A stretch of DNA of 64,000 bases, taken from NCBI RefSeq assembly GCF_039522365.1, contig NZ_BAAADJ010000017.1, forward strand, positions 1 to 64,000. The letters run 5' to 3'. The notes beneath the pieces are model-generated. The model searched no databases, was not told the DNA's origin, and was given only the letters and a program-made list of their open reading frames with translations. Origin of the DNA: Bacillus carboniphilus (GTDB taxonomy: Bacteria; Bacillota; Bacilli; Bacillales; JC228). This document shows positions 1 through 8,073 of this stretch, in pieces (position 1 is the stretch's first letter; each line of letters starts with the position of its first letter). Both the position numbers and the translations under genes were made by a program.

Positions 1-100
1 ATTCCGCGTCACCACGGACACCCTTGCGTTAAGCTACTGCTACTTCTGCCTTCACAGTTCGGGACTTGCACCCTATAGATTGCACCCATGCTGGGCGCAC
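1..100 (-). mobile_element. Group IIC intron, 5' end (domain I), truncated by window edge
   Basis: Read on the minus strand, the segment starts with GTGCGCCCAGCATGGGTGCA at position 100 and continues into a sequence I recognise as the start of domain I of bacterial group IIC introns, closely resembling the Oceanobacillus iheyensis intron of known structure (shared blocks such as CCCGAACTGTGAAGGCAGAA and AACGCAAGGGTGTCCGTGG). GTGYG is the canonical group II 5' boundary. The rest of the ribozyme and any reverse transcriptase/maturase lie outside the window. The intron is in the same orientation as the upstream gene and begins 8 nt past a terminator hairpin, the usual IIC target. Confidence 0.9.
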
Positions 101-106
101 AAAGAT

Positions 107-136
107 AAGAGCCATCATTAAGATGGCTCTTTTTTT
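107..136. terminator. Bidirectional-looking terminator hairpin, intron target
   Basis: The stem agagccatc / gatggctct has a 5-nt loop. It has a T-run on the plus strand and TTATCTTT on the minus strand, directly followed by the intron start. It closes the minus-strand gene that ends at 135. Confidence 0.75.
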
Positions 137-470
137 ATGGTTCAATATTATGGTCAGGATTTAATACTCCCATTGCCTCAATATGTTGTTTAGCATCCTC
201 ATCTCCTAAATCGTGAATCATTTGATACACTTCTTTAAGAAGATGATCATTGGCGTCATTTTCTCTGTCATAATGATATTGAACATATGGAACATGGGCA
301 CGCATGAAGCCTTGCCAATTTGCAGATTGCATGGCATCAAAATATTCACGTAGCTTCGTTACTTCCTCATTGTTTGCTTCAATTTGATAATTCCAAGTGG
401 AAGCCGATTTACTTTGCGAAATCTCTCCACTACCAAGATCAATATAGTATGTCTTCCTCTCGTTGTTCAT
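135..470 (-). CDS. Conserved hypothetical protein, 111 aa
   Basis: This small acidic soluble protein has no signal peptide or membrane segment. It begins MNNERKTYYIDLGSGEISQ and has a central HVPYVQYHYDREND segment rich in aromatic and acidic residues. It looks like a family common in Bacillaceae that is often labelled only as hypothetical or hydrolase; I see no catalytic motif that would justify an enzyme name. It ends in the terminator targeted by the group IIC intron and lies 51 nt downstream of the holin-like gene on the same strand, so the two may be co-transcribed. The function is unknown. Confidence 0.7.
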   Translation of the reverse strand: MNNERKTYYIDLGSGEISQSKSASTWNYQIEANNEEVTKLREYFDAMQSANWQGFMRAHVPYVQYHYDRENDANDHLLKEVYQMIHDLGDEDAKQHIEAMGVLNPDHNIEP

Positions 471-521
471 ATCGATGCCCCTTTAATCGTTTATGTTTCT
501 TTTCCCACATTTCCCCCTATT

Positions 522-971
522 TTATTCAAGGTTGTCCTTTTCCTTCTTCTCATGATTTTTTTCAACCATCGCCTCTTCTTGCTTTTGGCTAATGATTTCT
601 AAAGCATTAAGTAGGAACTTTGGAATAGGAACTCCTGCTTTAGATGCATTTTCTATGATGGATATGCATTCGTTACAAAGATAAAATAGTATGGTTGCAT
701 TTCGAATCATCTGACTGTCTCCGAGTATAACATCAGCTATATGCGCTACAGAAACTAATGCAAAGATTGACACTTTCTTGGCTATTCCTCTCCAGCCTAT
801 TCGACTCGATAATGCTCCTGTTATAAAAGCAATAAACACTCCTAAAATATAGTCCAGTACAACAGCTACTAAGAGTAAAATAAGCAAATGATTCCAGCCC
901 CCAAACACAGTGGAAAGAACCGAACCTAATACGGAGACCATGGGAATAATAAAGCTTTTGAACTTTACCAT
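522..971 (-). CDS. Holin-family membrane protein (YtkC-like)
   Basis: This 149-aa protein has three to four hydrophobic segments in its first 110 residues (for example near residues 8-25, 28-50 and 65-85) and a charged, Glu/Lys-rich tail (EKNHEKKEKDNLE), the layout of the phage holin 4 / Cph1-like family. Its place just downstream of dps matches ytkC in B. subtilis. No endolysin, portal or tail gene is nearby, so it is a domesticated chromosomal holin homologue rather than evidence of a prophage. The physiological role is not established; the family suggests membrane permeabilisation linked to autolysis. Confidence 0.75.
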   Translation of the reverse strand: MVKFKSFIIPMVSVLGSVLSTVFGGWNHLLILLLVAVVLDYILGVFIAFITGALSSRIGWRGIAKKVSIFALVSVAHIADVILGDSQMIRNATILFYLCNECISIIENASKAGVPIPKFLLNALEIISQKQEEAMVEKNHEKKEKDNLE

Positions 972-1160
972 TGTACCCTTCCCTCCAACAGATAACTTGT
1001 ACTATTACATCTTATGTTGGTAGAAGGCGAGGGGAACGTTAAACGTCATTGATGAGGCGAAAATAGTTTTTTATGTAATACAGAGGGGGGGTTCTTTTTG
1101 TAAGGGCATTGGGGTGGAATTGAGCAATTACGTTTCCTTTTATTGCACTCTATTTCGTCT

Positions 1161-1272
1161 CAGGGCACGAACCGGCACTTTGCGTTCCCTCTTTATGCAA
1201 TCTTCTCCTGCTCAGGGCACGTTCCGGCGCTTTGCGTTCCCTCTTTATGCAATCTTCTCCTGCTCAGGGCAC
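1161..1272. repeat. 52-bp tandem repeat, about 2.2 copies
   Basis: Units start at 1161, 1213 and 1265 (partial), each opening with cagggcacg and running through a CGGCRCTTTGCGTTCCCTC core to atgcaatcttctcctgct. The two full units differ at only three positions. The repeat occupies most of the 972-1334 intergenic region between the holin gene and dps; nothing else is visible there apart from the dps terminator. Confidence 0.9.
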
Positions 1273-1289
1273 AATCTTCTCACCATTTC

Positions 1290-1320
1290 AAACAAAAAAC
1301 CACCGGTATACACCAGTGGT
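1290..1320 (-). terminator. Terminator of dps
   Basis: On the minus strand, ACCACTGG and CCGGTGGT flank a short loop and are followed by TTTTTTG, 15 nt past the dps stop. Confidence 0.8.
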
Positions 1321-1334
1321 CCTTGTAAAACTCT

Positions 1335-1775
1335 CTATTTTCCTTGGAACGACCGTAACATCCAAACATGCTTCTCTAAGCTTTGGTGAATAGACAATAA
1401 CATGTCACCTGTTGTTTCATCTCCAACCTCATCTGCTATGTTCATCCCGGCTTTTAATTCTTCAATCATCGTTTCAAAATCAGTTTGGGTAGCTTGTACC
1501 ATTTGTAAGGCTGATTCAGTACCTGTTGCCTCATTGATTGTTGCAATTTCAAGTACCTCTTTCATAGTAGCAACAGGTTCGCCTTGAAGTGCTAATAACC
1601 TTTCTGCTAAATCATCAATATGCTGATGCGCTTCATTGTACAGTTGTTCAAACAGTTCATGTAATGTAAAGAACTGTGGTCCTTTTACAAGCCAATGGTA
1701 ATTATGTAGCTTTACATACAGAACTGTCCAGTTAGCTATATGCAGGTTTACATTCTTCGTTAATTCTTGAGACAT
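1335..1775 (-). CDS. dps: Dps-family mini-ferritin (DNA-binding stress protein)
   Basis: The 146-aa length and four-helix layout match Dps. Family ferroxidase-site residues are visible: [10 protein letters not shown] (His), [22 protein letters not shown] (His, Asp, Glu). Dodecameric Dps oxidises and stores Fe(II) with H2O2 and protects DNA in the cytosol. It is monocistronic, with its own terminator and a SigB-like promoter just upstream; the ribosome site AGGAGG lies 8 nt from ATG. The neighbourhood (holin, ytzI, luxS) is as in B. subtilis and supports Dps rather than MrgA. No PerR box is evident upstream. Confidence 0.95.
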   Translation of the reverse strand: MSQELTKNVNLHIANWTVLYVKLHNYHWLVKGPQFFTLHELFEQLYNEAHQHIDDLAERLLALQGEPVATMKEVLEIATINEATGTESALQMVQATQTDFETMIEELKAGMNIADEVGDETTGDMLLSIHQSLEKHVWMLRSFQGK

Positions 1776-1798
1776 TGTATCAACCTCCTATTATTAGA

Positions 1799-1823
1799 TT
1801 ACCCGTTTAGGAGGGAGTCAAAC
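1799..1823 (-). promoter_or_regulatory. SigB-type promoter for dps
   Basis: On the minus strand GTTTGA (1823-1818), a 13-nt spacer and GGGTAA (1804-1799) match the SigB consensus GTTTAA-N13-15-GGGTAT. It lies about 24 nt upstream of the dps start. SigB control of dps is known in B. subtilis. Confidence 0.75.
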
Positions 1824-1884
1824 ACTCAATTCTTAGTGAAAAAAGACATCAAATCATGTAGTATTAGTACAGGGAGGTTTTGGG

Positions 1885-2058
1885 ATGTATACTGTATTAG
1901 TGATTTCTGTCATTATAGTGATTGTCGTTTTACTTCTTGCTGTCTTAACTACTTCAAAGGCATACCAATATAAACATACGGTGGATCCTATCGACGATAA
2001 CCCGTATGTAAAGAATCCAAATGATAATTCGAACGAAAATGAAAATCAAAATAAATAA
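1885..2058 (+). CDS. ytzI: YtzI family small membrane protein, 57 aa
   Basis: The translation opens MYTVLVISVIIVIVVLLLAV, a single N-terminal transmembrane helix. It continues through a TTSKAYQYKHTVDP stretch typical of YtzI and ends in an Asn/Asp/Glu-rich tail. The ribosome site GGGAGG lies upstream of ATG. It is divergent from dps and convergent with luxS, the same neighbourhood as in B. subtilis. The protein is probably anchored with the tail in the cytosol; the function is unknown. Confidence 0.85.
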   Translation: MYTVLVISVIIVIVVLLLAVLTTSKAYQYKHTVDPIDDNPYVKNPNDNSNENENQNK

Positions 2059-2060
2059 AA

Positions 2061-2089
2061 GGCTCAACCGGTGAAGTTGAGCCTTTTTT
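2061..2089. terminator. Bidirectional terminator between ytzI and luxS
   Basis: A perfect stem ggctcaac / gttgagcc has T-runs on both strands (TTTTTT plus, TTTTATTT minus). Confidence 0.85.
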
Positions 2090-2090
2090 C

Positions 2091-2564
2091 TTATGCAAAA
2101 ACTTGCTTTAATTCTTCTTTGGATTTTGTTAACCAGAAGTTAATAAGCTTCTTAGCTCCTGCAAGGTCATGAAGTTTAGCTTGACCACATTGTTTCTCGT
2201 TCGCAGCAGGAATTTCTTCGATCGTAGCGACATCTTTCATCGTATCTTCTAAAAGATCGATAATCTCTTCCACAGTTGGTTCTCCACTCACAACTAAGTA
2301 AAAACCAGTTTGGCAACCCATTGGAGAAACATCAATGATATCAAAATGATCGTATTGTTCTACGTGTTTTCTAATATTAAAAGCAAGTAAATGCTCTAAC
2401 GTATGAATAGCATCTGGCTTCATTGCTTGCTTATTTGGTTGGCAAAAACGAATATCAAATTTATTAACAACTCCATCACTACCTACTTTGTGAACTCCAC
2501 AGTGGCGGACGTAAGGAGCTTGAACAGCATTATGATCTAATTCAAAACTTTCAACTGATGGCAT
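2091..2564 (-). CDS. luxS: S-ribosylhomocysteine lyase LuxS
   Basis: LuxS cleaves S-ribosylhomocysteine to homocysteine and DPD, the precursor of AI-2, in the activated methyl cycle. The 157-aa protein starts [20 protein letters not shown], the standard LuxS N terminus. Metal ligands are visible in HTLEHLLAF (HxxxH) and [10 protein letters not shown] (Cys), and the catalytic Cys in SPMGCQTGF. The frame is open for 12 further upstream codons, but AAGGAGA lies 7 nt before this ATG, so the inner start is chosen. No SAM riboswitch or T-box fits in the short upstream gap. Confidence 0.97.
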   Translation of the reverse strand: MPSVESFELDHNAVQAPYVRHCGVHKVGSDGVVNKFDIRFCQPNKQAMKPDAIHTLEHLLAFNIRKHVEQYDHFDIIDVSPMGCQTGFYLVVSGEPTVEEIIDLLEDTMKDVATIEEIPAANEKQCGQAKLHDLAGAKKLINFWLTKSKEELKQVFA

Positions 2565-2713
2565 TCGAATCTCTCCTTCATTCATTTCTATAATCATCAT
2601 AACGTAAATTCCGATTTATTTCATCCATTTAATTTGATATATGTTTTCCAATTGCAAAAGTCTGAATGTCTATATTAACATTAACTATTATGACTATGAG
2701 AAGAGGAATTCCA

Positions 2714-2959
2714 TTGAAGTATATTGCTCTTGGCTTTATTCGCTTTTATCAAAAATTTATCTCTCCGATTAAACCACCTACATGCCGATTCTACCCTACT
2801 TGTTCTCATTACGGGCTTGAGGCTATTAAAAAACATGGATTTATGAAAGGTGGCTACTTAACCATTACTAGAATTTTGAGATGTCATCCCTTTCATCCAG
2901 GTGGAATTGATCCAGTTCCTGAAGAATGGAAAGGTATTTTCTCTAAGAAAAAAAGGTAA
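2714..2959 (+). CDS. yidD: Membrane protein insertion efficiency factor YidD
   Basis: This 81-aa protein (YtjA in B. subtilis) has the signature [15 protein letters not shown] followed by [13 protein letters not shown], the Cys/Pro pattern of YidD. YidD is an inner-face membrane-associated factor that helps YidC insert proteins. I choose the TTG at 2714 because AGAGGAA lies 7 nt upstream and the product then starts [18 protein letters not shown], aligning with family members; an ATG 48 nt upstream has no ribosome site. It is divergent from luxS, as in B. subtilis. Confidence 0.93.
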   Translation: MKYIALGFIRFYQKFISPIKPPTCRFYPTCSHYGLEAIKKHGFMKGGYLTITRILRCHPFHPGGIDPVPEEWKGIFSKKKR

Positions 2960-3036
2960 TTCCACTTCTGTATATTTCTTCCTCCTTTGCTAATAATAAG
3001 TTCGGTTTATTTAATTAGTTAAAGGAGAGCTACCCC

Positions 3037-4398
3037 ATGGATGATCTTGTAATTGCTCGTTCGCTCTTTGGAACGACAATGGCCTTTCATATTATATTTG
3101 CTACCCTTGGTGTTGGAATTCCCCTCATGATTTTAATTTCAGAGTTATTGTTTCAACGGACAAAAGATAGAGATTATTCCATCATGGCCAAAAGATGGAC
3201 AAAAGCCCAAGCCGTATTACTAGGAATAGCGATTCCTTCTGGGACAATTGCCGGAGTACAGCTATCCTTACTTTGGCCAGGTTTTATGGAAATCATCGGG
3301 AGGGTTATGGCCCTTCCTTTCCAAATCGAGATTTATGCTTTCTTTATCGAAGCTTTATTTATGTCTATCTACGTTTATGCTTATGATCGCTTATCTCCAA
3401 AGATGAGAATCTTTAGTGTTTCCATGGTTGCATTAGGTGCTGTTGCTTCCGCTATTCTTATTACAAATGTACATGCTTGGGAAGGAACACCAGCAGGTTT
3501 TAGAATTGAGAATGGAGAAATTGTCGACGTAAACCCTTGGAAAGCCTTCTTTAATCCAAGCTTTTTTGTGACAGCCACACATGTAACCTTAACAGCATAC
3601 ATGACAGGGGCTTTTGTGATTGCATCTGTTGCCGCATTTAAAATGTTAAAGACTCGAAATAAGGAACGTGAATTTGTTTTCCATCGAAAAGCGTTAATGA
3701 TGGGATTATTAGTTGGCGGAATATTTTCCTTTCTAACTGGAATCAATGGTCATGAATCTGCCCAAATGCTTCATGAATATCAGCCTGAAAAATTAGCTGC
3801 TGCAGAAGGACTGTTTGAAACACAAAAATATGCCCCTCTTGCTATTGGAGGCTTTACTGATCGTGAGACAGAAGAAGTAAAGTTTGGGATTGAAATACCG
3901 TGGGCTCTTAGTTTTTTAGCTGGTAACAGTTTTGATACGGAGGTTAAAGGGTTAAACGATTATCCGGAAGAATATTGGCCACCTCTTTTTGTTCATACCC
4001 TGTTTAATGCTATGGTGGGAATTGGTTTTTTACTCATAGGGCTTTCCCTCTTCTCGTTTGTATGGAACAAATTATTAAAAAAGCCTACATTCCCAAGATG
4101 GATTATGTGGATATTTGTTATTAGTGGCCCCTTGGCTGTACTAGGGATTGAATTTGGTTGGATTTTTGCTTGTACTGGACGACAGCCTTGGACCATTTAT
4201 CGGGTATTAACAACTGCAGATTCAGTGACAACAGCGGTTGATTTTACTGCATTATTTATTATCTTTTGCCTGATTTATGTCATCTTAGGTCTAGCTGTTA
4301 TCTTGGTCCTTACCTATTATTTTAGAAGGCATCCAGTCATTGACGAGATTAATAATCAAACCATAAAGAAAAGGAAAACAATAACAGAATCAACATGA
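3037..4398 (+). CDS. ythA: Cytochrome bd-type quinol oxidase subunit I (YthA/CydA)
   Basis: The 453-aa multi-pass membrane protein has the CydA N-terminal FGTTMAFHIIFATLGVGIP (haem-ligand His), the Q-loop start region and the conserved GRQPW motif in ACTGRQPWTIYRVLTT. It oxidises menaquinol and reduces O2 to water without pumping protons. The Q-loop is of the short type common in Firmicutes. It is followed 16 nt later by subunit II. A cydCD pair is not adjacent. Position next to yidD matches ythA of B. subtilis, a paralogue of the main cydAB, whose role is less defined. Confidence 0.93.
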   Translation: MDDLVIARSLFGTTMAFHIIFATLGVGIPLMILISELLFQRTKDRDYSIMAKRWTKAQAVLLGIAIPSGTIAGVQLSLLWPGFMEIIGRVMALPFQIEIYAFFIEALFMSIYVYAYDRLSPKMRIFSVSMVALGAVASAILITNVHAWEGTPAGFRIENGEIVDVNPWKAFFNPSFFVTATHVTLTAYMTGAFVIASVAAFKMLKTRNKEREFVFHRKALMMGLLVGGIFSFLTGINGHESAQMLHEYQPEKLAAAEGLFETQKYAPLAIGGFTDRETEEVKFGIEIPWALSFLAGNSFDTEVKGLNDYPEEYWPPLFVHTLFNAMVGIGFLLIGLSLFSFVWNKLLKKPTFPRWIMWIFVISGPLAVLGIEFGWIFACTGRQPWTIYRVLTTADSVTTAVDFTALFIIFCLIYVILGLAVILVLTYYFRRHPVIDEINNQTIKKRKTITEST

Positions 4399-4414
4399 TG
4401 GGCGGGAAGTTAAA

Positions 4415-5452
4415 ATGAGTGATGAACTAATTGCCATTACAGTCTTGTGGGGGTTTGTTTTTATTTATTCTGTAATGGCTACAATGGATTTCGGTGCAGG
4501 TTTCTGGTCAATGATCTATATCAATCGACAAAAAACAAATGCAACCACTATTGCGAATCGATACTTATCTCCAACTTGGGAAGTGACCAATGTTTTCATT
4601 GTAGCTATTGTTGTTGCTTTGTTTAGTTTTTTCCCAGGAGCTGCTTACACGTTAGGGACTGTTTTACTAATACCAGGAAGTATTATTTTAATGCTATTAG
4701 CCATCCGTAGTGCATTTTTAGTTTTCTCTCATATCGCAAAAGAATATGAAAAGATGCTAACATACATATCCGGGGTAAGCGGTATTTTAATACCTGGATT
4801 ACTGATTAGTGTGTTACCCATTACCCACGGACAATTTGTAGAATTTAGTGAGGGTTCACAATCGTTAAAACTTACAGAACTATTACTAAGTCCAAACTTT
4901 TATGCGTTTTTCGGATTTGCTGTAACTAGCTCTCTATTTTTATCTTCTCTTCTACTTGCCGACTATTCTAAGCAAGCCGGGGCATGGGTTGCTTATGATG
5001 TATACCGTCGAGATGCGAGCTTTCTCGGCCCTGCTTCTTTCTTTTCAGCCTTTGTAATCATGATCACACTAAGAGTAGAAGCTAATTGGATATTTACGAA
5101 AATGATGGAAGACTTCCTTCTTCTAGTTTTCTCAGGAGCATGCTTCGTCATCGCCGGACTCGCTTTATTAGTTCCAACGGATAAAAAAGGCGTCAAGGGA
5201 TATCCAAGACTTGCTGTTATTAGTATAATCCTCCAATACTTACTAGCGAGCTATGTGTATGGAAAAGCGCATCTTCCTTATATCGTATATCCAGAGGTCA
5301 CAGTAGAATCTGGATTTACCGACCCAGCATCCTTTAAAGCCGTGTTTATTACCTATATTGTTGGATTTTCCATACTTTTTCCTGGATTCTTCTACTTCTG
5401 GAAGCTTTTCATGCGTGATCTGAAACATTCAAGCCAAAATACACAAGAATAG
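4415..5452 (+). CDS. ythB: Cytochrome bd-type quinol oxidase subunit II (YthB/CydB)
   Basis: The 345-aa protein has about eight transmembrane helices and the CydB N-terminal pattern LWGFVFIYSVMATMDFGAGF and SPTWEVTNVFIV. It pairs with the upstream subunit I in one operon. CydB-type subunits stabilise the oxidase and help bind the haem groups. The conserved Asp in MDFGAG is present. The gene ends before an 80-nt gap that precedes the DUF1540 gene. Confidence 0.9.
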   Translation: MSDELIAITVLWGFVFIYSVMATMDFGAGFWSMIYINRQKTNATTIANRYLSPTWEVTNVFIVAIVVALFSFFPGAAYTLGTVLLIPGSIILMLLAIRSAFLVFSHIAKEYEKMLTYISGVSGILIPGLLISVLPITHGQFVEFSEGSQSLKLTELLLSPNFYAFFGFAVTSSLFLSSLLLADYSKQAGAWVAYDVYRRDASFLGPASFFSAFVIMITLRVEANWIFTKMMEDFLLLVFSGACFVIAGLALLVPTDKKGVKGYPRLAVISIILQYLLASYVYGKAHLPYIVYPEVTVESGFTDPASFKAVFITYIVGFSILFPGFFYFWKLFMRDLKHSSQNTQE

Positions 5453-5530
5453 CCTATATTTGAGGGAGTATGTTCTCAGACCGTCAGTGAAAAATAATGG
5501 TGTATCACTTAAAAAGGAGTGTGTACCATT

Positions 5531-5689
5531 ATGGCTAAAGACGTAAAATGTGAAGTGAACAACTGTCAATTTTGGGAACACGGTAACTTATGTGGTGCCA
5601 AAGAAATATATGTGGTTTCTCACACTGGGAAACAGGCAGAACATAGTCGTGAAACGGATTGTAAAACTTTTAAGCCTGTAGATTTATAA
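5531..5689 (+). CDS. DUF1540 small Cys-rich protein, 52 aa
   Basis: The translation starts MAKDVKCEVNNCQFWEHGNL and continues to a second Cys pair at residues 21 and 44. This is the DUF1540 arrangement (C-x4-C...C...C), likely binding one zinc or other metal. AAAGGAG lies 11 nt before ATG. It is convergent with menE and closed by a strong terminator. Function is unknown; in Bacilli such proteins are often associated with sporulation or stress. Confidence 0.8.
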   Translation: MAKDVKCEVNNCQFWEHGNLCGAKEIYVVSHTGKQAEHSRETDCKTFKPVDL

Positions 5690-5695
5690 AAATTC

Positions 5696-5725
5696 AAAAA
5701 CACGCAGATTCACTGCGTGTTTTTC
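5696..5725. terminator. Bidirectional terminator between DUF1540 gene and menE
   Basis: The stem aaaaacacgcag / ctgcgtgttttt is followed by a T-rich run on both strands. Confidence 0.85.
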
Positions 5726-5728
5726 TTT

Positions 5729-7162
5729 TTACCTTAACTTTTTTCTCAATTCTTTTCGTAATAGCTTATTCGATGCATTTCTCGGTAATGTATCTACCAC
5801 CATAATCTCCTTTGGGACTTTGTAAGAGGCGAGTTTAGTTTTGGCCCATTCTATCATTTGATCCACTCTCACCTCTTCTTTTAAAACGATAAAGGCTACA
5901 GGTACTTGTCCCCAATGAGGATGTTCTTTTCCTACCACCCCAGCTTCACGAACAGCAGGGTGTGATAATAGAACGGACTCAACCTCTGCTGGATATATAT
6001 TTTCACCTCCAGAGATAATTAAATCCGACCTCCTATCCATTACATATAAAAAACCACCCTCATCTAAATAACCGATATCTCCCGTACGAAACCACCCATC
6101 TACATAGGAGTCAGTATTTGCATCGGGACGCTCCCAATATCCATGTGTTACATTCGGTCCCTTGACTAAAATTTCACCGTGCTGCTCGTCACCTTTGCGT
6201 TCAATTCTAACCTGACATGGAAATAAAGGTTTCCCAGCTGAACCTAATTTACTCAAGGCATATTCTGGAGAAAGCGTAACAATTTGAGAAGCTGTTTCCG
6301 TCATTCCATAGGTTTGGTAAACCGGTATTTGTTTGTCTTTACATTCTTTAAGGATTGGGTAAGGGGCTGGTCCTCCTCCAAGAAGCATACAGCGAAATTT
6401 CTCAGAGTATCTTCTACTACTAAGGTTTTCTAACAGACGTGACAGCATTGCTGCTACAACTGAGATAATGGTAACATTGCCTTTTATGATTTCCTCATTG
6501 ATTTCAGCTTCATCAAAACGTTCATATAATAGGACAGGAATCCCGTATATCACACTTCTCATCAATATAGAGTACCCACTGATGTGAAATAAAGGTACCG
6601 CTGCCAACCACACATCATCATGACTAAGACCCATGTTTAAAGCAGAACCTGTTGCACTCCACCAATGGTTTCCGTACGTATGTAACACACCCTTTGGTTT
6701 TCCCGTAGTACCAGAAGTATACATAACTGAGCAAACATCATCTAAGGAACATTCATCAACTATCTCTGCTTTACTCGTTGTCTTTGGTTGTGTATCTTCT
6801 TGTATGGCAATTGTAAGAATGTCCACTTCTAAATTGGAAATATCATGAACAAAGCAAGTCGTTTTAGAATTCTCAATTTGCCAAGAAATCTCCTCAGCCG
6901 TTAGTCTTCGATTTATAAGAATCGATTTTGCACCTAAAAGCTGAAGAGCATGAATGATAAAAACCATTCTCGGTTCGTTCTTCATACAAATTCCAACATG
7001 GTGCCCTTTGCGAACACCTTTTTCGTATAAAAAACTCGCCCATTTATTTGAGTGCTCCCAAAGTTGCTGGAACGTATAAGATTGCCCCTCAAAAATCAAT
7101 CCAATACGGTCGGGCGTTAGTTGGGCACGTTGAGTAACCCATACTGGTGTTACAGTAGACAT
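5729..7162 (-). CDS. menE: o-succinylbenzoate-CoA ligase MenE
   Basis: MenE activates o-succinylbenzoate to its CoA thioester with ATP (menaquinone pathway, cytosol). The 477-aa protein is an ANL-superfamily adenylating enzyme: P-loop YTSGTTGKPKG near residue 150, YGMTETASQ in the middle, GWFRTGDIGYLDEGG and the A10 lysine region LPRNASNKLLRKEL at the C terminus. The start MSTVTPVW is preferred over a start 16 codons upstream because AAGAAGGTG lies just before it. A hairpin with T-tract separates it from menB, so it may be partly uncoupled. menC, which follows menE in B. subtilis, is missing here. Confidence 0.93.
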   Translation of the reverse strand: MSTVTPVWVTQRAQLTPDRIGLIFEGQSYTFQQLWEHSNKWASFLYEKGVRKGHHVGICMKNEPRMVFIIHALQLLGAKSILINRRLTAEEISWQIENSKTTCFVHDISNLEVDILTIAIQEDTQPKTTSKAEIVDECSLDDVCSVMYTSGTTGKPKGVLHTYGNHWWSATGSALNMGLSHDDVWLAAVPLFHISGYSILMRSVIYGIPVLLYERFDEAEINEEIIKGNVTIISVVAAMLSRLLENLSSRRYSEKFRCMLLGGGPAPYPILKECKDKQIPVYQTYGMTETASQIVTLSPEYALSKLGSAGKPLFPCQVRIERKGDEQHGEILVKGPNVTHGYWERPDANTDSYVDGWFRTGDIGYLDEGGFLYVMDRRSDLIISGGENIYPAEVESVLLSHPAVREAGVVGKEHPHWGQVPVAFIVLKEEVRVDQMIEWAKTKLASYKVPKEIMVVDTLPRNASNKLLRKELRKKLR

Positions 7163-7192
7163 GATTTCACCTTCTTGAATGATGATATAGCG

Positions 7193-7224
7193 AAAAAGCT
7201 CAGCGAACAATCGCTAAGCTTTTT
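7193..7224 (-). terminator. Terminator-like hairpin between menB and menE
   Basis: On the minus strand AAAGCTTAGCGA and TCGCTGAGCTTTTT pair around a 4-nt loop. It lies only 14 nt after menB and 31 nt before the menE start, so it could attenuate menE expression. Confidence 0.7.
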
Positions 7225-7237
7225 GTAACCTTTCGTA

Positions 7238-8062
7238 TTAAGGAAAACGTGGGAATTGGCCAAAGTCTGGCTTTCTTTTTTCTTTGAAAGCATCGCGACC
7301 TTCTTTTGCTTCATCCGTTGTATAGTAAAGTAGTGTTGCGTCTCCAGCCATTTGTTGAAGACCTGCTAGTCCATCTGTATCTGCATTAAATGCAGCCTTT
7401 AGGAAACGAAGAGCTGTTGGACTCTTCTCTAACATTTCTTCACACCACTGAACGGTTTCTTCCTCTAGTTTTTCTAATGGAACAACAGTGTTTACTAAGC
7501 CCATATCTAATGCTTCTTGAGCATTATATTGGCGACATAAGAACCAAATTTCTTTTGCTTTCTTATGACCTACGATTCTTGCTAGATAACCAGAACCGTA
7601 TCCTGCATCAAAGCTTCCTACTTTTGGTCCAGTTTGTCCAAAAATAGCATTGTCTGCAGCAATAGTTAGGTCACAAACAACATGTAAAACATGTCCCCCA
7701 CCAATTGCATAACCAGCAACCATCGCAACAACTGGTTTAGGAATAACACGAATCAATCTTTGTAGATCTAATACATTAAGTCTAGGAATTTCATCTTCCC
7801 CAACATAACCACCATGACCTCTTACCTTTTGGTCTCCACCTGAACAGAATGCTTGATCTCCTGCACCTGTTAAAATGATAGCCCCAACACTTGAATCATC
7901 ACGTGCATAGGCAAATGCATCAATCAATTCCATTACTGTTTTAGGAGTAAACGCATTTCGTACTTCTGGACGATTGATCGTGATCTTCGCAATTCCGTTA
8001 TATGTTTCATATAAAATTTCGTCATATTGGCGTTCAGCTTTCCATTCGAACTTTGCCATCAT
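7238..8062 (-). CDS. menB: 1,4-dihydroxy-2-naphthoyl-CoA synthase MenB
   Basis: MenB is a crotonase-fold enzyme that cyclises o-succinylbenzoyl-CoA to 1,4-dihydroxy-2-naphthoyl-CoA. The 274-aa length is typical. Oxyanion-hole segments FCSGGDQ and AGYAIGGGH are visible, as is the [16 protein letters not shown] active-site loop. The C terminus [13 protein letters not shown] is the MenB hallmark. The start has GAGGAGG upstream and an adjacent second ATG. It lies 11 nt after menH in the men operon. Confidence 0.96.
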   Translation of the reverse strand: MMAKFEWKAERQYDEILYETYNGIAKITINRPEVRNAFTPKTVMELIDAFAYARDDSSVGAIILTGAGDQAFCSGGDQKVRGHGGYVGEDEIPRLNVLDLQRLIRVIPKPVVAMVAGYAIGGGHVLHVVCDLTIAADNAIFGQTGPKVGSFDAGYGSGYLARIVGHKKAKEIWFLCRQYNAQEALDMGLVNTVVPLEKLEEETVQWCEEMLEKSPTALRFLKAAFNADTDGLAGLQQMAGDATLLYYTTDEAKEGRDAFKEKRKPDFGQFPRFP

Positions 8063-8073
8063 GAATCCTCCTC

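Noticed and set aside
522-971. Prophage remnant
   Set aside because: Only a holin-like gene is present, in a position conserved with ytkC; no lysin, integrase or structural gene.
1114-1389. 91-aa plus-strand ORF
   Set aside because: It is made of the 52-bp tandem repeat and runs into antisense dps; there is no ribosome site.
1776-1884. PerR box before dps
   Set aside because: No 7-1-7 palindrome like TTATAAT-N-ATTATAA is found in the gap.
2565-2713. SAM riboswitch or T-box before luxS
   Set aside because: The gap is too short and shows no S-box or T-box core and no terminator.
3381-3746. 121-aa minus-strand ORF
   Set aside because: Antisense to the bd oxidase subunit I gene; codon-bias artefact.
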